DNA of 64,000 nt from RGIG3701 sp031553595 (GTDB taxonomy: Bacteria > Planctomycetota > Planctomycetia > Pirellulales > Thermoguttaceae), in contig JAVBLI010000018.1 in NCBI GenBank assembly GCA_031553595.1, positions 1 to 64,000 of the forward strand, given 5' to 3'. Made by a program: the position numbers and the translations under genes. Below the pieces are notes generated by a model. It was given only the letters and a program-made list of their open reading frames with translations. It ran no database searches and had not been told where the DNA came from. Within the stretch, counting starts at the first letter, position 1. Every line of letters begins with the position of its first letter. Below are positions 27,306 to 36,213 of the stretch, piece by piece.

Positions 27306-27779
27306 TCACGTGGCATGTTTCCACGCGAGAAACGCTTCTTCCGCCGTTTTCCCACCGTAAATGATGGACATGACGTGCGGAAACGCTTTATCGAAAGACG
27401 TACACGCGCTGATACAACAGTGCTGAACCATGGCGGTGGTCAGCACGCCGTTTTCCACGTCAATCGCCACTTCATAACGCAACTCGCCGTCCGACATGTC
27501 CATTTTCAGGGATCCCAGCAAGAGGAAATAATTGATCCTCGCCATGAATTCCGCCACTTCCCGGCGTAAATTTTCCGGCACCCGGAAAAGCGTCAGCGCC
27601 ACCGTCTGCAGCACCTGTTTTTCCTCATCACAGACGAAAAAAACATTAAACGTGGAGTTTTTGCCGGCCATTCCAGAACGGATAATCGGGGACTCATCAT
27701 CTTCCTGATACTTCCATCCCGTTTCATCCAGCCACTGCCTGGCGATTTCTTTGATATTATTCTGTTTCATTTCTTCCAT
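27306..27779 (-). CDS. YbjN domain-containing protein
   Basis: The 157-residue protein matches the YbjN family in length and pattern. It has an N-terminal helix, a strand pair around STFNVFFVCDEEKQVLQ, a helix LRREVAEFMARINYFLLLG, then LRYEVAIDVENGVLTTAMVQ and a C-terminal helix. This is the fold of type III secretion chaperones; YbjN proteins are linked to stress responses but have no settled mechanism. A second Met three codons in could also start translation. A minus-strand promoter lies 55 bp upstream. Confidence 0.75.
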   Translation of the reverse strand: MEEMKQNNIKEIARQWLDETGWKYQEDDESPIIRSGMAGKNSTFNVFFVCDEEKQVLQTVALTLFRVPENLRREVAEFMARINYFLLLGSLKMDMSDGELRYEVAIDVENGVLTTAMVQHCCISACTSFDKAFPHVMSIIYGGKTAEEAFLAWKHAT

Positions 27780-27833
27780 GGAAAAACATCCCGATTATCG
27801 TTTTTCTGCATTTATTTCTTTTGACGAAACTCT

Positions 27834-27861
27834 ATTATATCCGAAATTTCCCGCCCGGCAA
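27834..27861 (-). promoter_or_regulatory. Sigma70-like promoter of the YbjN-like gene
   Basis: On the minus strand TTGCCG (27861-27856) and a perfect TATAAT (27839-27834) are 16 bp apart, followed by a leader of about 50 nt before ATG 27779. Confidence 0.6.
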
Positions 27862-27913
27862 GAGGCGTCTGAAAATCCGAAAAACTTTATGGGGACGCAA
27901 AATTTCCCCACGC

Positions 27914-29455
27914 TCACTCCTTTACTTCCTCACTTCCCCGCATCAGCTCTTCCGCCGCGGCTTCTCCGCTCAGGACGGCGCTTTCCATGGTAGCGGGCAG
28001 CCCGGTGGCGGTCCAGTCACCGGCAAGAAAAACGTTCCGCCACGGCGTGCGTGTCGGGGGGCGGTTCCATTCCACCTCCGGATTCGGCGAAAAAACAGAA
28101 GCCGGCACACTCACGGTTTTCGCGTGCAGAAGCCGGGCGACGGGGAACATCTCCGCCACTTCCGCCGTCATCACCCGCTGTAAAACCTCCGGCCGGGCGC
28201 TGCAGCACGCCTCCGCGTCACTGAGCATTAACTGGTGATAAAACCCCCGGCACGTTTCACCCGCGGATATCCTCCCGGCTTTCGTCACGAAATCCGCCGC
28301 GTCTTCCAGCGTATTCTCCGCCGCACTCTCCGCCGCATCCCCCACCGGGAAGTCCGCGTCCGCCCGCGCGTGGCGGAAAATCCACTGGGTCACCCGCCCC
28401 GGCAGCGCCACATTCTCCCACGGCCCAAAAAGCGGCCGATCATACCACGCGTGCACAGCAGAAATCGTTCTCGGCTGAAACATTTCCGGCTCCAAAATCC
28501 CCCGCCCCACCAGCTCCGGCATCACGCGGCCCGCCACATGCCACTGGACGGCCAGCACACACGCGTCAAAATCCGCACACATCACCGCCTCGCCCGAATT
28601 TTCCGCCGTGCGAAACGTCAGCGTGAACCGCCCGGACGCCTCATCCGGATGCACACGCGTCACCTGCCACTGCGGGTGAAAATGAAACGCTGGAAAACGC
28701 CGCAAAAAACGCAGCACGCCGTCATGAAAAATCTCCCGTAACGGCATGCCCGGCACCCACACATGCCACGCGTCCTTCCGGCCCATCAGAATACGGGAAA
28801 AAACAGTGTCCGCCAGCCGCGCGGAAATATTTTCCATGCGGTCACTGAAGGCGCTGAAGGTAAGCGTTTCCCAGAACAGCCGCCGGACAGCCGCCGAGCA
28901 GCCCAGCGCATCCAGCCAGCCGGAAAACGTCATTCCTTCCGCGGGCCTCTGATTCCGCATCCTTCCCATGAGCGAAATCAGCTCCAGTCGCTGGCGGAAC
29001 GTGAGAAATTTCATCCGCAGCACGCTTCCCAGCAGGTGCAGCGGCGCGGGCAGCACCCGGGAATTCCGCAGCACGCTGAACGTCATGCGGGTGTCACCGC
29101 CGGAATTTTTTTCATCCACCGGCGCTGCGAAAACCATTTCCTCCTGAAACGCCCCGCACGCCGCCAGGTCGGTCCGCTCCAAAAATCGGACCGTGGCGTC
29201 ACAGCATTTCATGGACACGTGCTGCACCGCGTCCAGCATTTTCCCCGTCCGCGGCTCACGAAAAGAACTCAACCGCCCGCCGAGAAACCGACTCTGTTCA
29301 TATACGTGCACTTCCAGCCGTCCATCCGTTTCCGCCAGCAGCCGTACCGCCGCCGCCATCCCGGCCAGCCCGCCGCCGAGAATCGCGATTTTTTTCGGCC
29401 GCGTTTCTTTTTTCGATTCACACAGGGGCACTTCTTCTGACACACACTCACGCAT
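27914..29455 (-). CDS. hpnE: HpnE-like hydroxysqualene dehydroxylase / FAD-dependent desaturase
   Basis: This flavoprotein of the phytoene desaturase/amine oxidase superfamily has an N-terminal dinucleotide-binding motif GGGLAGMAAAVRLL and the C-terminal FAD-contact motif FLAGDWTATGLPATMESAVLSG. HpnE converts hydroxysqualene to squalene in the HpnCDE route used by planctomycetes for hopanoid precursors. HpnC and HpnD are not in the window. The enzyme is about 513 residues from ATG 29455, which has GGAG 6 bp upstream; ATG 29467 is an alternative. It overlaps the stop of the upstream zinc-ribbon gene by a few bases, suggesting translational coupling. A related carotenoid-type desaturase role cannot be excluded. 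Confidence 0.75.
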   Translation of the reverse strand: MRECVSEEVPLCESKKETRPKKIAILGGGLAGMAAAVRLLAETDGRLEVHVYEQSRFLGGRLSSFREPRTGKMLDAVQHVSMKCCDATVRFLERTDLAACGAFQEEMVFAAPVDEKNSGGDTRMTFSVLRNSRVLPAPLHLLGSVLRMKFLTFRQRLELISLMGRMRNQRPAEGMTFSGWLDALGCSAAVRRLFWETLTFSAFSDRMENISARLADTVFSRILMGRKDAWHVWVPGMPLREIFHDGVLRFLRRFPAFHFHPQWQVTRVHPDEASGRFTLTFRTAENSGEAVMCADFDACVLAVQWHVAGRVMPELVGRGILEPEMFQPRTISAVHAWYDRPLFGPWENVALPGRVTQWIFRHARADADFPVGDAAESAAENTLEDAADFVTKAGRISAGETCRGFYHQLMLSDAEACCSARPEVLQRVMTAEVAEMFPVARLLHAKTVSVPASVFSPNPEVEWNRPPTRTPWRNVFLAGDWTATGLPATMESAVLSGEAAAEELMRGSEEVKE

Positions 29456-31613
29456 CCGCGTCTCCATCTCCACCTGCTTCCGCCTCCGCCTGCCGCCGCA
29501 TTTCATCCGAATAAAACCACACCCGCCCCAGCATCCGGAAGTAAAGCACCATCAGGAACACGTTTAGAAAAATCGCCCATAGCGTCAGGAAATTCCCGGA
29601 TATCAGCGTCGCCGCCGCCACACCGGCTATCAGGAAACTCAGCACATAAAAAATCGCCCAGCGCGCTGGAAACAGCCGCAGATCTCGCCAAATTTTTCCG
29701 TCAAATGGTGTCCCCACCAACAAATAATGCGCCAGCAGGCGAACGGTCACCACCAGCACATATTTCGCCGGCGAGAGAAACCTCAGCAGCTCATTATCTT
29801 CCGGCCAGTCCGCACTAAAACCGTTCACCAGCACGGAACGCAGCGCCTGGGGAAAGATGAAAATAGCCCCCAGCAGCACCCCCGTCAGCATCAAAAACGG
29901 CGGCGCTGCGAAGAATGCCAGCAGCGCGTAAGCTAAATACCCCGGCAGACACGCGTACGCAAGAAAAAGGACGATGAGTATCATAAGATGATCGATTTGC
30001 AGCGCCGTCAACTGCTTCCAGGTGGAAACCACCGGGTCGATTCCGGACGCGCTCCGCAGCAGAATGCGGAAGAAGAGTAACGCTCCGAACATCAGCACCG
30101 GCGGCCCTAAAATCGTCAGCCCCAAAACTCCGGCATAATACGGATAAGCGCTTTCCTGCATTAACTCCGTCTTTATATTATTCACCACCAGCGGCAGCAG
30201 CAGCGACAACCCGAATAACGCGGCTGTCAGCATGCACCCCGCCAGCAGCACGCGCCCCTGCGCAAGAACGTCCAGCACACCCACGGTGAAAAATTTCGCC
30301 ATGCTCCACGTCAGCACTTCCCGCCGCACGGGTTCCTCCCCCAGCAGCGCCGGCGCGTTCACGCCATACTCGTCCAACTGCTCCCGCAGCGGCCTGTCCG
30401 GCCTCTTCCCGAAAATTTCCAGAAACGCGTTTTGCAGGATTTTTTTCTGAGAAGTATCATCGGGCTTTCTCGCCTCCCCCAGCACCAGGTCCGGCCCGGC
30501 TTCCTCCACCAGCGGCGTCTTCCACGGATTCAGAATGCACGTGCGATTCAGTGGCCGGCCGCACTCCACGCACATGATCTGCCGTGCACAGAGTTTTTCC
30601 AGATCCTTTTCCGGAATCCGCTGCAACTCGCCACAAAGAATGCATTTCAGTTTCAGTTGCGGCTCCTGCTTCACGGCCACATCCTGCGCCACCGCGCCCA
30701 GCGTCCCCAGCGTGTATACCGCCGCTTTTTCGTGAGCCCGGGAAACCGCGCCGCGGGCATGATCCTGTTTTCGCACCGGCGGGAGAATAAAATTTTTCGT
30801 TTCGCAGTCCGGACACATGAGCTCCCGCCCGATGTCCGCGCTGACGGCGTCCAGAAGCGTGCCGCACAATTTACACGGCTGCGAAAAATGCCGTTCCTTT
30901 TCTTCTTCACGGCAATTTTGCGCGGCGTTTTCAGCATCCGTGGCAGCCGCATTCCCCGCATCATCCCCACCGGTGGCGTTTTCATCCACGCCGTACGTCC
31001 CCAGCGCCGCCAGCCGCTGCGTTAACTCCCGGTTCTCTTTTTCCTCCATCATCTCCACCAGCACGGGGCGTCCGCAGTCAGGGCACGTGATTTCCGTCCC
31101 CAACTGTTCCGGCACGGCATGAATCAGCGTCCGGCACAAAGAACACACCACCGGAATCCGCCCCGAATGCGTTTTACGAAAATTATTCTCATACGCACCC
31201 GGCAGCGGCGGTGGCACGATTTCATTCAGATCATAAATATTTTCCGGATCCGTACCTGCCGCGCTCATGGTGTGAATACCGTCTTTCAGACCGAGTCGCT
31301 TTCGGTCCGACTCCCGAATTTCGACTTGCGTGCCGCACTCCGGGCATTCTTTTCGCATGCCGATTTCTTCTTCATACCCAGGAATCGTGGTGTGACACAC
31401 GGGGCACACCGCCACTACGGCTGCATGACGGGCTCGCGTTCCGTCCGCCATTTCCGCGTAAAAATCCTGAAGTTCTTCCGCCCGAAGTGTGCTTTTCTCA
31501 GGCACCACACACTGAAAATAACAGTTCGTGCACCGAAAAGTCGTCCCCGCCCGCGACGCATCCACTTCATGACGCGTCTGGCACTGCGGACACCCGAAAT
31601 TGATGGAAGCCAT
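29448..31613 (-). CDS. Polytopic membrane protein with five tandem zinc ribbons
   Basis: The cytoplasmic N-terminal half of this 721-residue protein contains five CxxC-CxxC pairs: Cys 8/11/28/31, 70/73/90/93, 157/160/177/180, 247/250/267/270 and 324/327/348/351. The inner spacing is exactly 16 residues in four of them and 20 in the last. The ribbons are separated by Ala/Glu-rich linkers. From about residue 440 there are about six hydrophobic segments. ATG 31613 is chosen over GTG 31619 because GGGGGAG lies 5 bp upstream. Function is unknown. The 3' end overlaps hpnE, so a link to membrane lipid biosynthesis is possible. Confidence 0.75.
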   Translation of the reverse strand: MASINFGCPQCQTRHEVDASRAGTTFRCTNCYFQCVVPEKSTLRAEELQDFYAEMADGTRARHAAVVAVCPVCHTTIPGYEEEIGMRKECPECGTQVEIRESDRKRLGLKDGIHTMSAAGTDPENIYDLNEIVPPPLPGAYENNFRKTHSGRIPVVCSLCRTLIHAVPEQLGTEITCPDCGRPVLVEMMEEKENRELTQRLAALGTYGVDENATGGDDAGNAAATDAENAAQNCREEEKERHFSQPCKLCGTLLDAVSADIGRELMCPDCETKNFILPPVRKQDHARGAVSRAHEKAAVYTLGTLGAVAQDVAVKQEPQLKLKCILCGELQRIPEKDLEKLCARQIMCVECGRPLNRTCILNPWKTPLVEEAGPDLVLGEARKPDDTSQKKILQNAFLEIFGKRPDRPLREQLDEYGVNAPALLGEEPVRREVLTWSMAKFFTVGVLDVLAQGRVLLAGCMLTAALFGLSLLLPLVVNNIKTELMQESAYPYYAGVLGLTILGPPVLMFGALLFFRILLRSASGIDPVVSTWKQLTALQIDHLMILIVLFLAYACLPGYLAYALLAFFAAPPFLMLTGVLLGAIFIFPQALRSVLVNGFSADWPEDNELLRFLSPAKYVLVVTVRLLAHYLLVGTPFDGKIWRDLRLFPARWAIFYVLSFLIAGVAAATLISGNFLTLWAIFLNVFLMVLYFRMLGRVWFYSDEMRRQAEAEAGGDGDADA

Positions 31614-31666
31614 GTTCACTCCCCCGTTTTCTCACTCCCCTCACCTTCTTACTTCCACGCTCCGCC

Positions 31667-31699
31667 AGCCGTTCCGCAAGTTACGCTGCGCATGCGGCT
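31667..31699. repeat. Half-copy of the type-B element
   Basis: CCGCAAGTTACGCTGCGC here is the reverse complement of the left arm at 15896-15911. The segment is framed by AGCCG (31667-31671) and CGGCT (31695-31699). It lies about 22 bp downstream of the stop of the minus-strand acetyltransferase, again a 3'-end position. Confidence 0.6.
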
Positions 31700-31720
31700 C
31701 ATTTTTCATTCCTTTATTTC

Positions 31721-32221
31721 TCATTTCATCCGCACCGGCCTCAGCCACAGCCCGACATCCATATAACACCCGAATTTATATCCCACCTCCGGCAGATGCG
31801 CCTTCTTGATGAATCCGAAAGACTCGTGAAGTCGGATGCTTTTTTCATTCGGCAGGGTGATGCTGGCCACCAGCGTGTGAATTTCGTGGTTATCCTGCAG
31901 GGCGCGGAAGAGCTGCTCATACATCCGCGTGCCGATCTGCCGCTCCACGGCGCCAGGCTGCACATACACGCTCACTTCCGCCGTGCGGTGCCAGGCGATG
32001 CGTGTGCGAAACACATCCGCGTAACAGTATCCCAGAAGCTGGCCATCTGACTCGAAACCCAGCCACGGAAATCGCTGCGTGATCCGCTGAACGCGCGCGG
32101 TCATCTCCTCCACGGACGGCACTTCCTCCTCCGTGGTGAATGTGGTGTTCAGCACATAATACCCGTAAATTTCCCGTAACCTCGCGGCATCCGCCGGTGT
32201 TACCTCACGAATGGAATCCAT
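31721..32221 (-). CDS. GNAT family N-acetyltransferase
   Basis: The 166-residue protein resembles the phosphinothricin acetyltransferase/MnaT branch of GNAT enzymes. It has REVTPADAARLREIYGYYV at the N-terminus, GYCYADVFRTRIAW, EVSVYVQPGAVERQIGTRMYEQL at the acetyl-CoA site, and NEKSIRLHESFGF. Such enzymes acetylate amino groups of small molecules. The acceptor is unknown. ATG 32221 is used because the upstream in-frame sequence is AT-rich and promoter-like. No clear Shine-Dalgarno is visible. Confidence 0.85.
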   Translation of the reverse strand: MDSIREVTPADAARLREIYGYYVLNTTFTTEEEVPSVEEMTARVQRITQRFPWLGFESDGQLLGYCYADVFRTRIAWHRTAEVSVYVQPGAVERQIGTRMYEQLFRALQDNHEIHTLVASITLPNEKSIRLHESFGFIKKAHLPEVGYKFGCYMDVGLWLRPVRMK

Positions 32222-32379
32222 AAAAAATGAAAATGGAATGAGATAATATAAAATAATATAAATGGTGAAAAAATTTCGCCTCATAAAAGGAAAAATATTT
32301 TTGCAAAATTGTTTTCCCCTCTTGGCTGCGCCAATTCACCCCTTTCAAAGAACTCTTACTATTTTTCTGTTTCTGCTTC

Positions 32380-35300
32380 TCACACTTCCCGCACCACGCC
32401 CATCATGGGGAAAATCAGGTGTGCCGAAATCTGCTCTTTCGGGATGAGGTAATGCCGGTGCAGCATTTCGCGGTAATCCAGAAGCTGGAGGCGGTGTTTT
32501 GCCACTTTTTCTTCCAGGATTTCCGGCGGCAGGCGTTTCGACGTTTTATAATCGAAACAGTCGGCCCAGATCACCTCATCCCCGTCCCACAAGAGCACCA
32601 GGCGGTCAATCGTCCCCAGCAGAAACTCCTTTTCCGTCCGCACCGCGAGCTCTTTTTCGCAGTACACCTTCCAGCGGTACTGCTGGCTGCCATCATCCGT
32701 CAGGGCCGCACGCACGGGCACCTGTTCCGGCCGCAGGAGCCCCGTGGCCAGAATTTTCTCCCGCATTTTCGGCAGGTATTTCTCCCAGCTGAGCACCGCG
32801 CGGATCTTTTCATTCTTCATCGCGTTATGAAATTCCTGCAGCGAGCGGTGAATCATGTCTTCATCCAGGCCGTTCTGCCGCGCGACCTGACAGAGCTCAT
32901 CATCCGCCGGCGAGCAGTATTCCAGCCAGCCGATTTTCTCGAACCACGCGTGCAGCACCGTTCCGCGAGTGGCGCTGGAGGCCCGGAAGTGCATGGTTTT
33001 TTCCAGATCAATTGTCGTGCGTTCCTCCGCCTGGGAAGGCGTCCGACGACGCAATCCGCGTCCGAGTTTTCGCCCCGGCGCGAATATAATCGGCGTCACC
33101 ACCTCCGTCTCCACACGCCGCAGCGGCACATACAGCCCGACCGTTTCCACACCCGCCTCCTTCACCGCCTCACCGCCCGGCACCGCCGTCAGCGGCCGAG
33201 CATGCTGCGGTTCCGCGGAAAGCCCCGGCTCCAGCATTTCCCCCGGCTCCACGCATCTCTCCGTCTCCTCCGCACGCCCGGCACTTTCCGCCTTCTCCGC
33301 TTTTTTTACCGCCTCCGCCCACCAGTTCCGTTTCCCGCCGGAAGCCAAAATTTCATCCGGGGGCGAAGTTTCCGCGTCAGCCAGCGTCCGAATCAGGAGT
33401 TTCGCAACATTCGTGTTCCGCACGCTCAACTTTTTTTCCGGCTTCTCGGGCGGCGTGATAATATACAGGCCGTGAATGGCACGCGTCAGGGCCACGTAAA
33501 GCATGCACAGCCCCTCCTCCACTTTCTGGAGTTTATCCTGCGTGAACGCCTCCTGAAATTCCGGCGATAAAAGCGTCTGCAGCGGTTCCGGAATGTACCG
33601 CGTCACGAGTTTCGGCGGCGCCGTTTCATCATTTTTCGGGTACCCCAGGACGAATTTCGGATGGTGCCCGCCGGTAATCGAAAAGTCCAGATCCGGGAGA
33701 AAAACCGCGTCGAACTGCAGGCCTTTCGCCTGGTGAATCGTCATCACCCGGATGTTCGCGGCGGTGGGGTCCGCCAGCGGTGTCTTCTCCACGAAACGCA
33801 CGAAATCCGCCGTCCGCAGCGTTTTCCTCGCATCATACCCGGCCGCCATTTCCTGGAGCTGCTCCAGCCGCCGGACATCCATCTGCGGCGCGTACGGCTT
33901 CAGATGCCCGATCAGGTATTCCATGATTTTTCCGTAACCGTCCGTCACCAGACGTTCACGTAAATCAGCCAGCCAAACTTTCCTGCTCAGCTTTTTCGCC
34001 GTCCCGGGCGTTTCCTCTGCCGGCTCTTCACCGGTAAATATCTCCGCGTTTTCCGCAAGCGCCGCCGCCGCCGCGTCTTCCGCTTCCTCAGCGTTTTCTG
34101 CGTCCTCACCTGTCGGCGTTTTCCATTTCAGTTCCGGGAACGCCGCCGCCAGCGGACTGTGAGCCGCGTGAAACCAGGAAACCGCGTCATCGGGGTGATC
34201 CACCAGTTTCAGGACGGAGAGCACCAGCCGCACCGCCTGGGAATTCGTCAGCGGATTTCCCACATCCTCACTGGCCTGAATCCCCAGCCGCTTTAAATGC
34301 GTCATGATCCGCGTCACCGGCACACGCCGCCGCATGAGGATACCCACGGATATGTTTCCGCCGGCGTTTTCGTAAAGCGTTTTCACTTCCCGGGCCGTGA
34401 ATTTCAACGTTTCGTCGAGTTGCGCAGACACGTCCGCCACGCTTTCCTCTTCACTGCCAGCGCCGCCACCCGCCGTGTCTGCGTCCGCCTCTGCCGGAAA
34501 CGGGGCCGTCCGCACTTCCCAGTAACCCGGGTAATCCGTCCGGGCCGTCTGATGTGGGTGAAAATTATCGGCCCATTTCTCCCACGCGGGCAAATATTTT
34601 TCCTCCAGCGCCCCGTCCATCTGCTCAAAAATTCGGTTCACGCCGTAAATCACCACCGGCGAAGAGCGGAAGCTCGTGTCCAGCGGCTCTTCCTGAATCC
34701 CTGCCAGTGTCCGCGTCACGGCGTCAAAAATCGCCGCTTTTCCGCCACGCCACGCGTAAATCGCCTGCTTCATGTCCCCCACGCAAAAAAACGTCCGCAG
34801 CTTCCCCGGCTCCGGCGTGGTGCACCGCACTCCCAGCGGCTTCATGATATTCCACTGGTCCACGGACGTGTCCTGGAATTCATCCAGCAGCAGATGATCC
34901 ACGTTCGCGTCCAGCCGCAGCATCATCGCCGCCTGCGTTTCTTCCGTCATGAATTCCGCCAGCCGCCGTGTGATGTCCGCGAAACGCACGACTTTCGTGT
35001 CCTGTTTCAGCGCTTCATAATGCCCATGAAAACGCTTCAAAATGGCGTGCGTGGCCAGCGTCTGCTGCACATACTGGCGCAGGAGCCGCCCGGAAACATG
35101 AAACGCCAGTTGCGTCACGCCGGGCGCGATTTCGCCGGGCACTTCCTTACTGCGGTACATCAGCGGCTGCGCCCCTTTATCCGCCTCCAGCGCTTTTTTA
35201 ATCAGCGTACAGTACGGCAGATCATTCCAGTTTTCTTCGGACGCCAGCCGCACGAGCTGCGCGAGACTCCGGGCCAGCTCCGCCCGCCAGAACGGCGTGT

Positions 35301-35994
35301 TCAGCTGTTCATCCGCCGCCACGCGCTGGGCCTCCGCCGTTAATTTATTCAGCACCGCCCCCAGCTCCGCCTCATCCAGCAGCCGCGGCAGCGGAATCTT
35401 TTCCACCTTCTGCCACGCTTCCGCCGGCGCCATGAGCGTTTTTTCATACATCTCGCCCATGAGTTCCTGCACCTGCGAATAAATACTTCGCTGGGTCTGG
35501 CCTTTCGTCAGCCCATACATGATTTCCATCGCCGCGTCCGGGTCCTCGGCCAGTACCTGCCGAATCGCGTCACGCACAAAAATCTCGTTTTCCGCGTCAT
35601 CCATCACCCGCCAGCCGGGCGACAGCCCCAGTTCATACGGAAAGCAGGACGCCAAGTGATTAAAGAAACCGTCCAGGGTGTGAATGTGCAGCCGGTGGAG
35701 ATTTTCGGTCAGTCGCCGCAGCATCCAGAGACACCGCTCTTCGGTCAGCTCCACGCCGATGGCCGCCGCCAGCTCTTTCCGCTTTTTCTCCTCGGCTGCC
35801 GCCTCCGCCACCCGCAGCAGAATGCGGTTCAGAATTTCCCCCGCCGCCTTCCGCGTAAATGTGGACGCGAGAATGGAATCCACCTGCGAGCCGCGCGCAA
35901 TCAGGCCCAGATATCGGTTACTGAGTTGGTACGTCTTCCCCGTCCCCGCCGACGCGCGGATCAGGACGTTCATATACGTCGGAATGATGCTCAT
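32380..35994 (-). CDS. RecB/AddA-like ATP-dependent helicase-nuclease
   Basis: This is a UvrD/Rep-type (SF1A) helicase of about 1,204 residues. Walker A is RASAGTGKT at the extreme N-terminus, motif II is LLLDEFQDTS near residue 370, motif VI is LYVALTRA, and a PD-(D/E)XK nuclease near residue 1,120-1,150 has GTIDRL followed by DYKTSK. AddAB/RecBCD complexes resect double-strand breaks. An AddB-type partner gene was not found on either side. Several acidic or Ala/Glu-rich inserts (for example EDAENAEEAEDAAAAALAE) interrupt the helicase core. ATG 35994 (MSIIPTYMNVLIR) is chosen by position of the Walker motif; the Shine-Dalgarno is weak and ATG 35973 is possible. Confidence 0.85.
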   Translation of the reverse strand: MSIIPTYMNVLIRASAGTGKTYQLSNRYLGLIARGSQVDSILASTFTRKAAGEILNRILLRVAEAAAEEKKRKELAAAIGVELTEERCLWMLRRLTENLHRLHIHTLDGFFNHLASCFPYELGLSPGWRVMDDAENEIFVRDAIRQVLAEDPDAAMEIMYGLTKGQTQRSIYSQVQELMGEMYEKTLMAPAEAWQKVEKIPLPRLLDEAELGAVLNKLTAEAQRVAADEQLNTPFWRAELARSLAQLVRLASEENWNDLPYCTLIKKALEADKGAQPLMYRSKEVPGEIAPGVTQLAFHVSGRLLRQYVQQTLATHAILKRFHGHYEALKQDTKVVRFADITRRLAEFMTEETQAAMMLRLDANVDHLLLDEFQDTSVDQWNIMKPLGVRCTTPEPGKLRTFFCVGDMKQAIYAWRGGKAAIFDAVTRTLAGIQEEPLDTSFRSSPVVIYGVNRIFEQMDGALEEKYLPAWEKWADNFHPHQTARTDYPGYWEVRTAPFPAEADADTAGGGAGSEEESVADVSAQLDETLKFTAREVKTLYENAGGNISVGILMRRRVPVTRIMTHLKRLGIQASEDVGNPLTNSQAVRLVLSVLKLVDHPDDAVSWFHAAHSPLAAAFPELKWKTPTGEDAENAEEAEDAAAAALAENAEIFTGEEPAEETPGTAKKLSRKVWLADLRERLVTDGYGKIMEYLIGHLKPYAPQMDVRRLEQLQEMAAGYDARKTLRTADFVRFVEKTPLADPTAANIRVMTIHQAKGLQFDAVFLPDLDFSITGGHHPKFVLGYPKNDETAPPKLVTRYIPEPLQTLLSPEFQEAFTQDKLQKVEEGLCMLYVALTRAIHGLYIITPPEKPEKKLSVRNTNVAKLLIRTLADAETSPPDEILASGGKRNWWAEAVKKAEKAESAGRAEETERCVEPGEMLEPGLSAEPQHARPLTAVPGGEAVKEAGVETVGLYVPLRRVETEVVTPIIFAPGRKLGRGLRRRTPSQAEERTTIDLEKTMHFRASSATRGTVLHAWFEKIGWLEYCSPADDELCQVARQNGLDEDMIHRSLQEFHNAMKNEKIRAVLSWEKYLPKMREKILATGLLRPEQVPVRAALTDDGSQQYRWKVYCEKELAVRTEKEFLLGTIDRLVLLWDGDEVIWADCFDYKTSKRLPPEILEEKVAKHRLQLLDYREMLHRHYLIPKEQISAHLIFPMMGVVREV

Positions 35995-36082
35995 AAAATA
36001 AAGTCGCCCGTAAAAAACATGCTTACACAAACAGACTCTATTTTATAAGAAACACACAGAAATTAAAAGGGACTGCTACAAG

Positions 36083-36202
36083 AAACAGCAGCCGGGAACG
36101 AAACGCAGCGAGAGTGACCGGATCGAATCGTCGAACGTTTCTCCACCTCCGTCCGGTCACTTCCGTTTCACTGTGTTTCACTCCATTCCCGGTTGCTGTT
36201 TT
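36083..36202. repeat. 3'-end inverted-repeat element, copy 5
   Basis: AAACAGCAGCCGGGAAC at 36083 pairs with ATTCCCGGTTGCTGTTTT ending at 36202, with a GTGACCGGAT / GTCCGGTCAC core. It lies 11 bp downstream of the stop of the minus-strand WD40-TPR gene and upstream of the helicase gene. Confidence 0.9.
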
Positions 36203-36213
36203 AGATAAAACTT

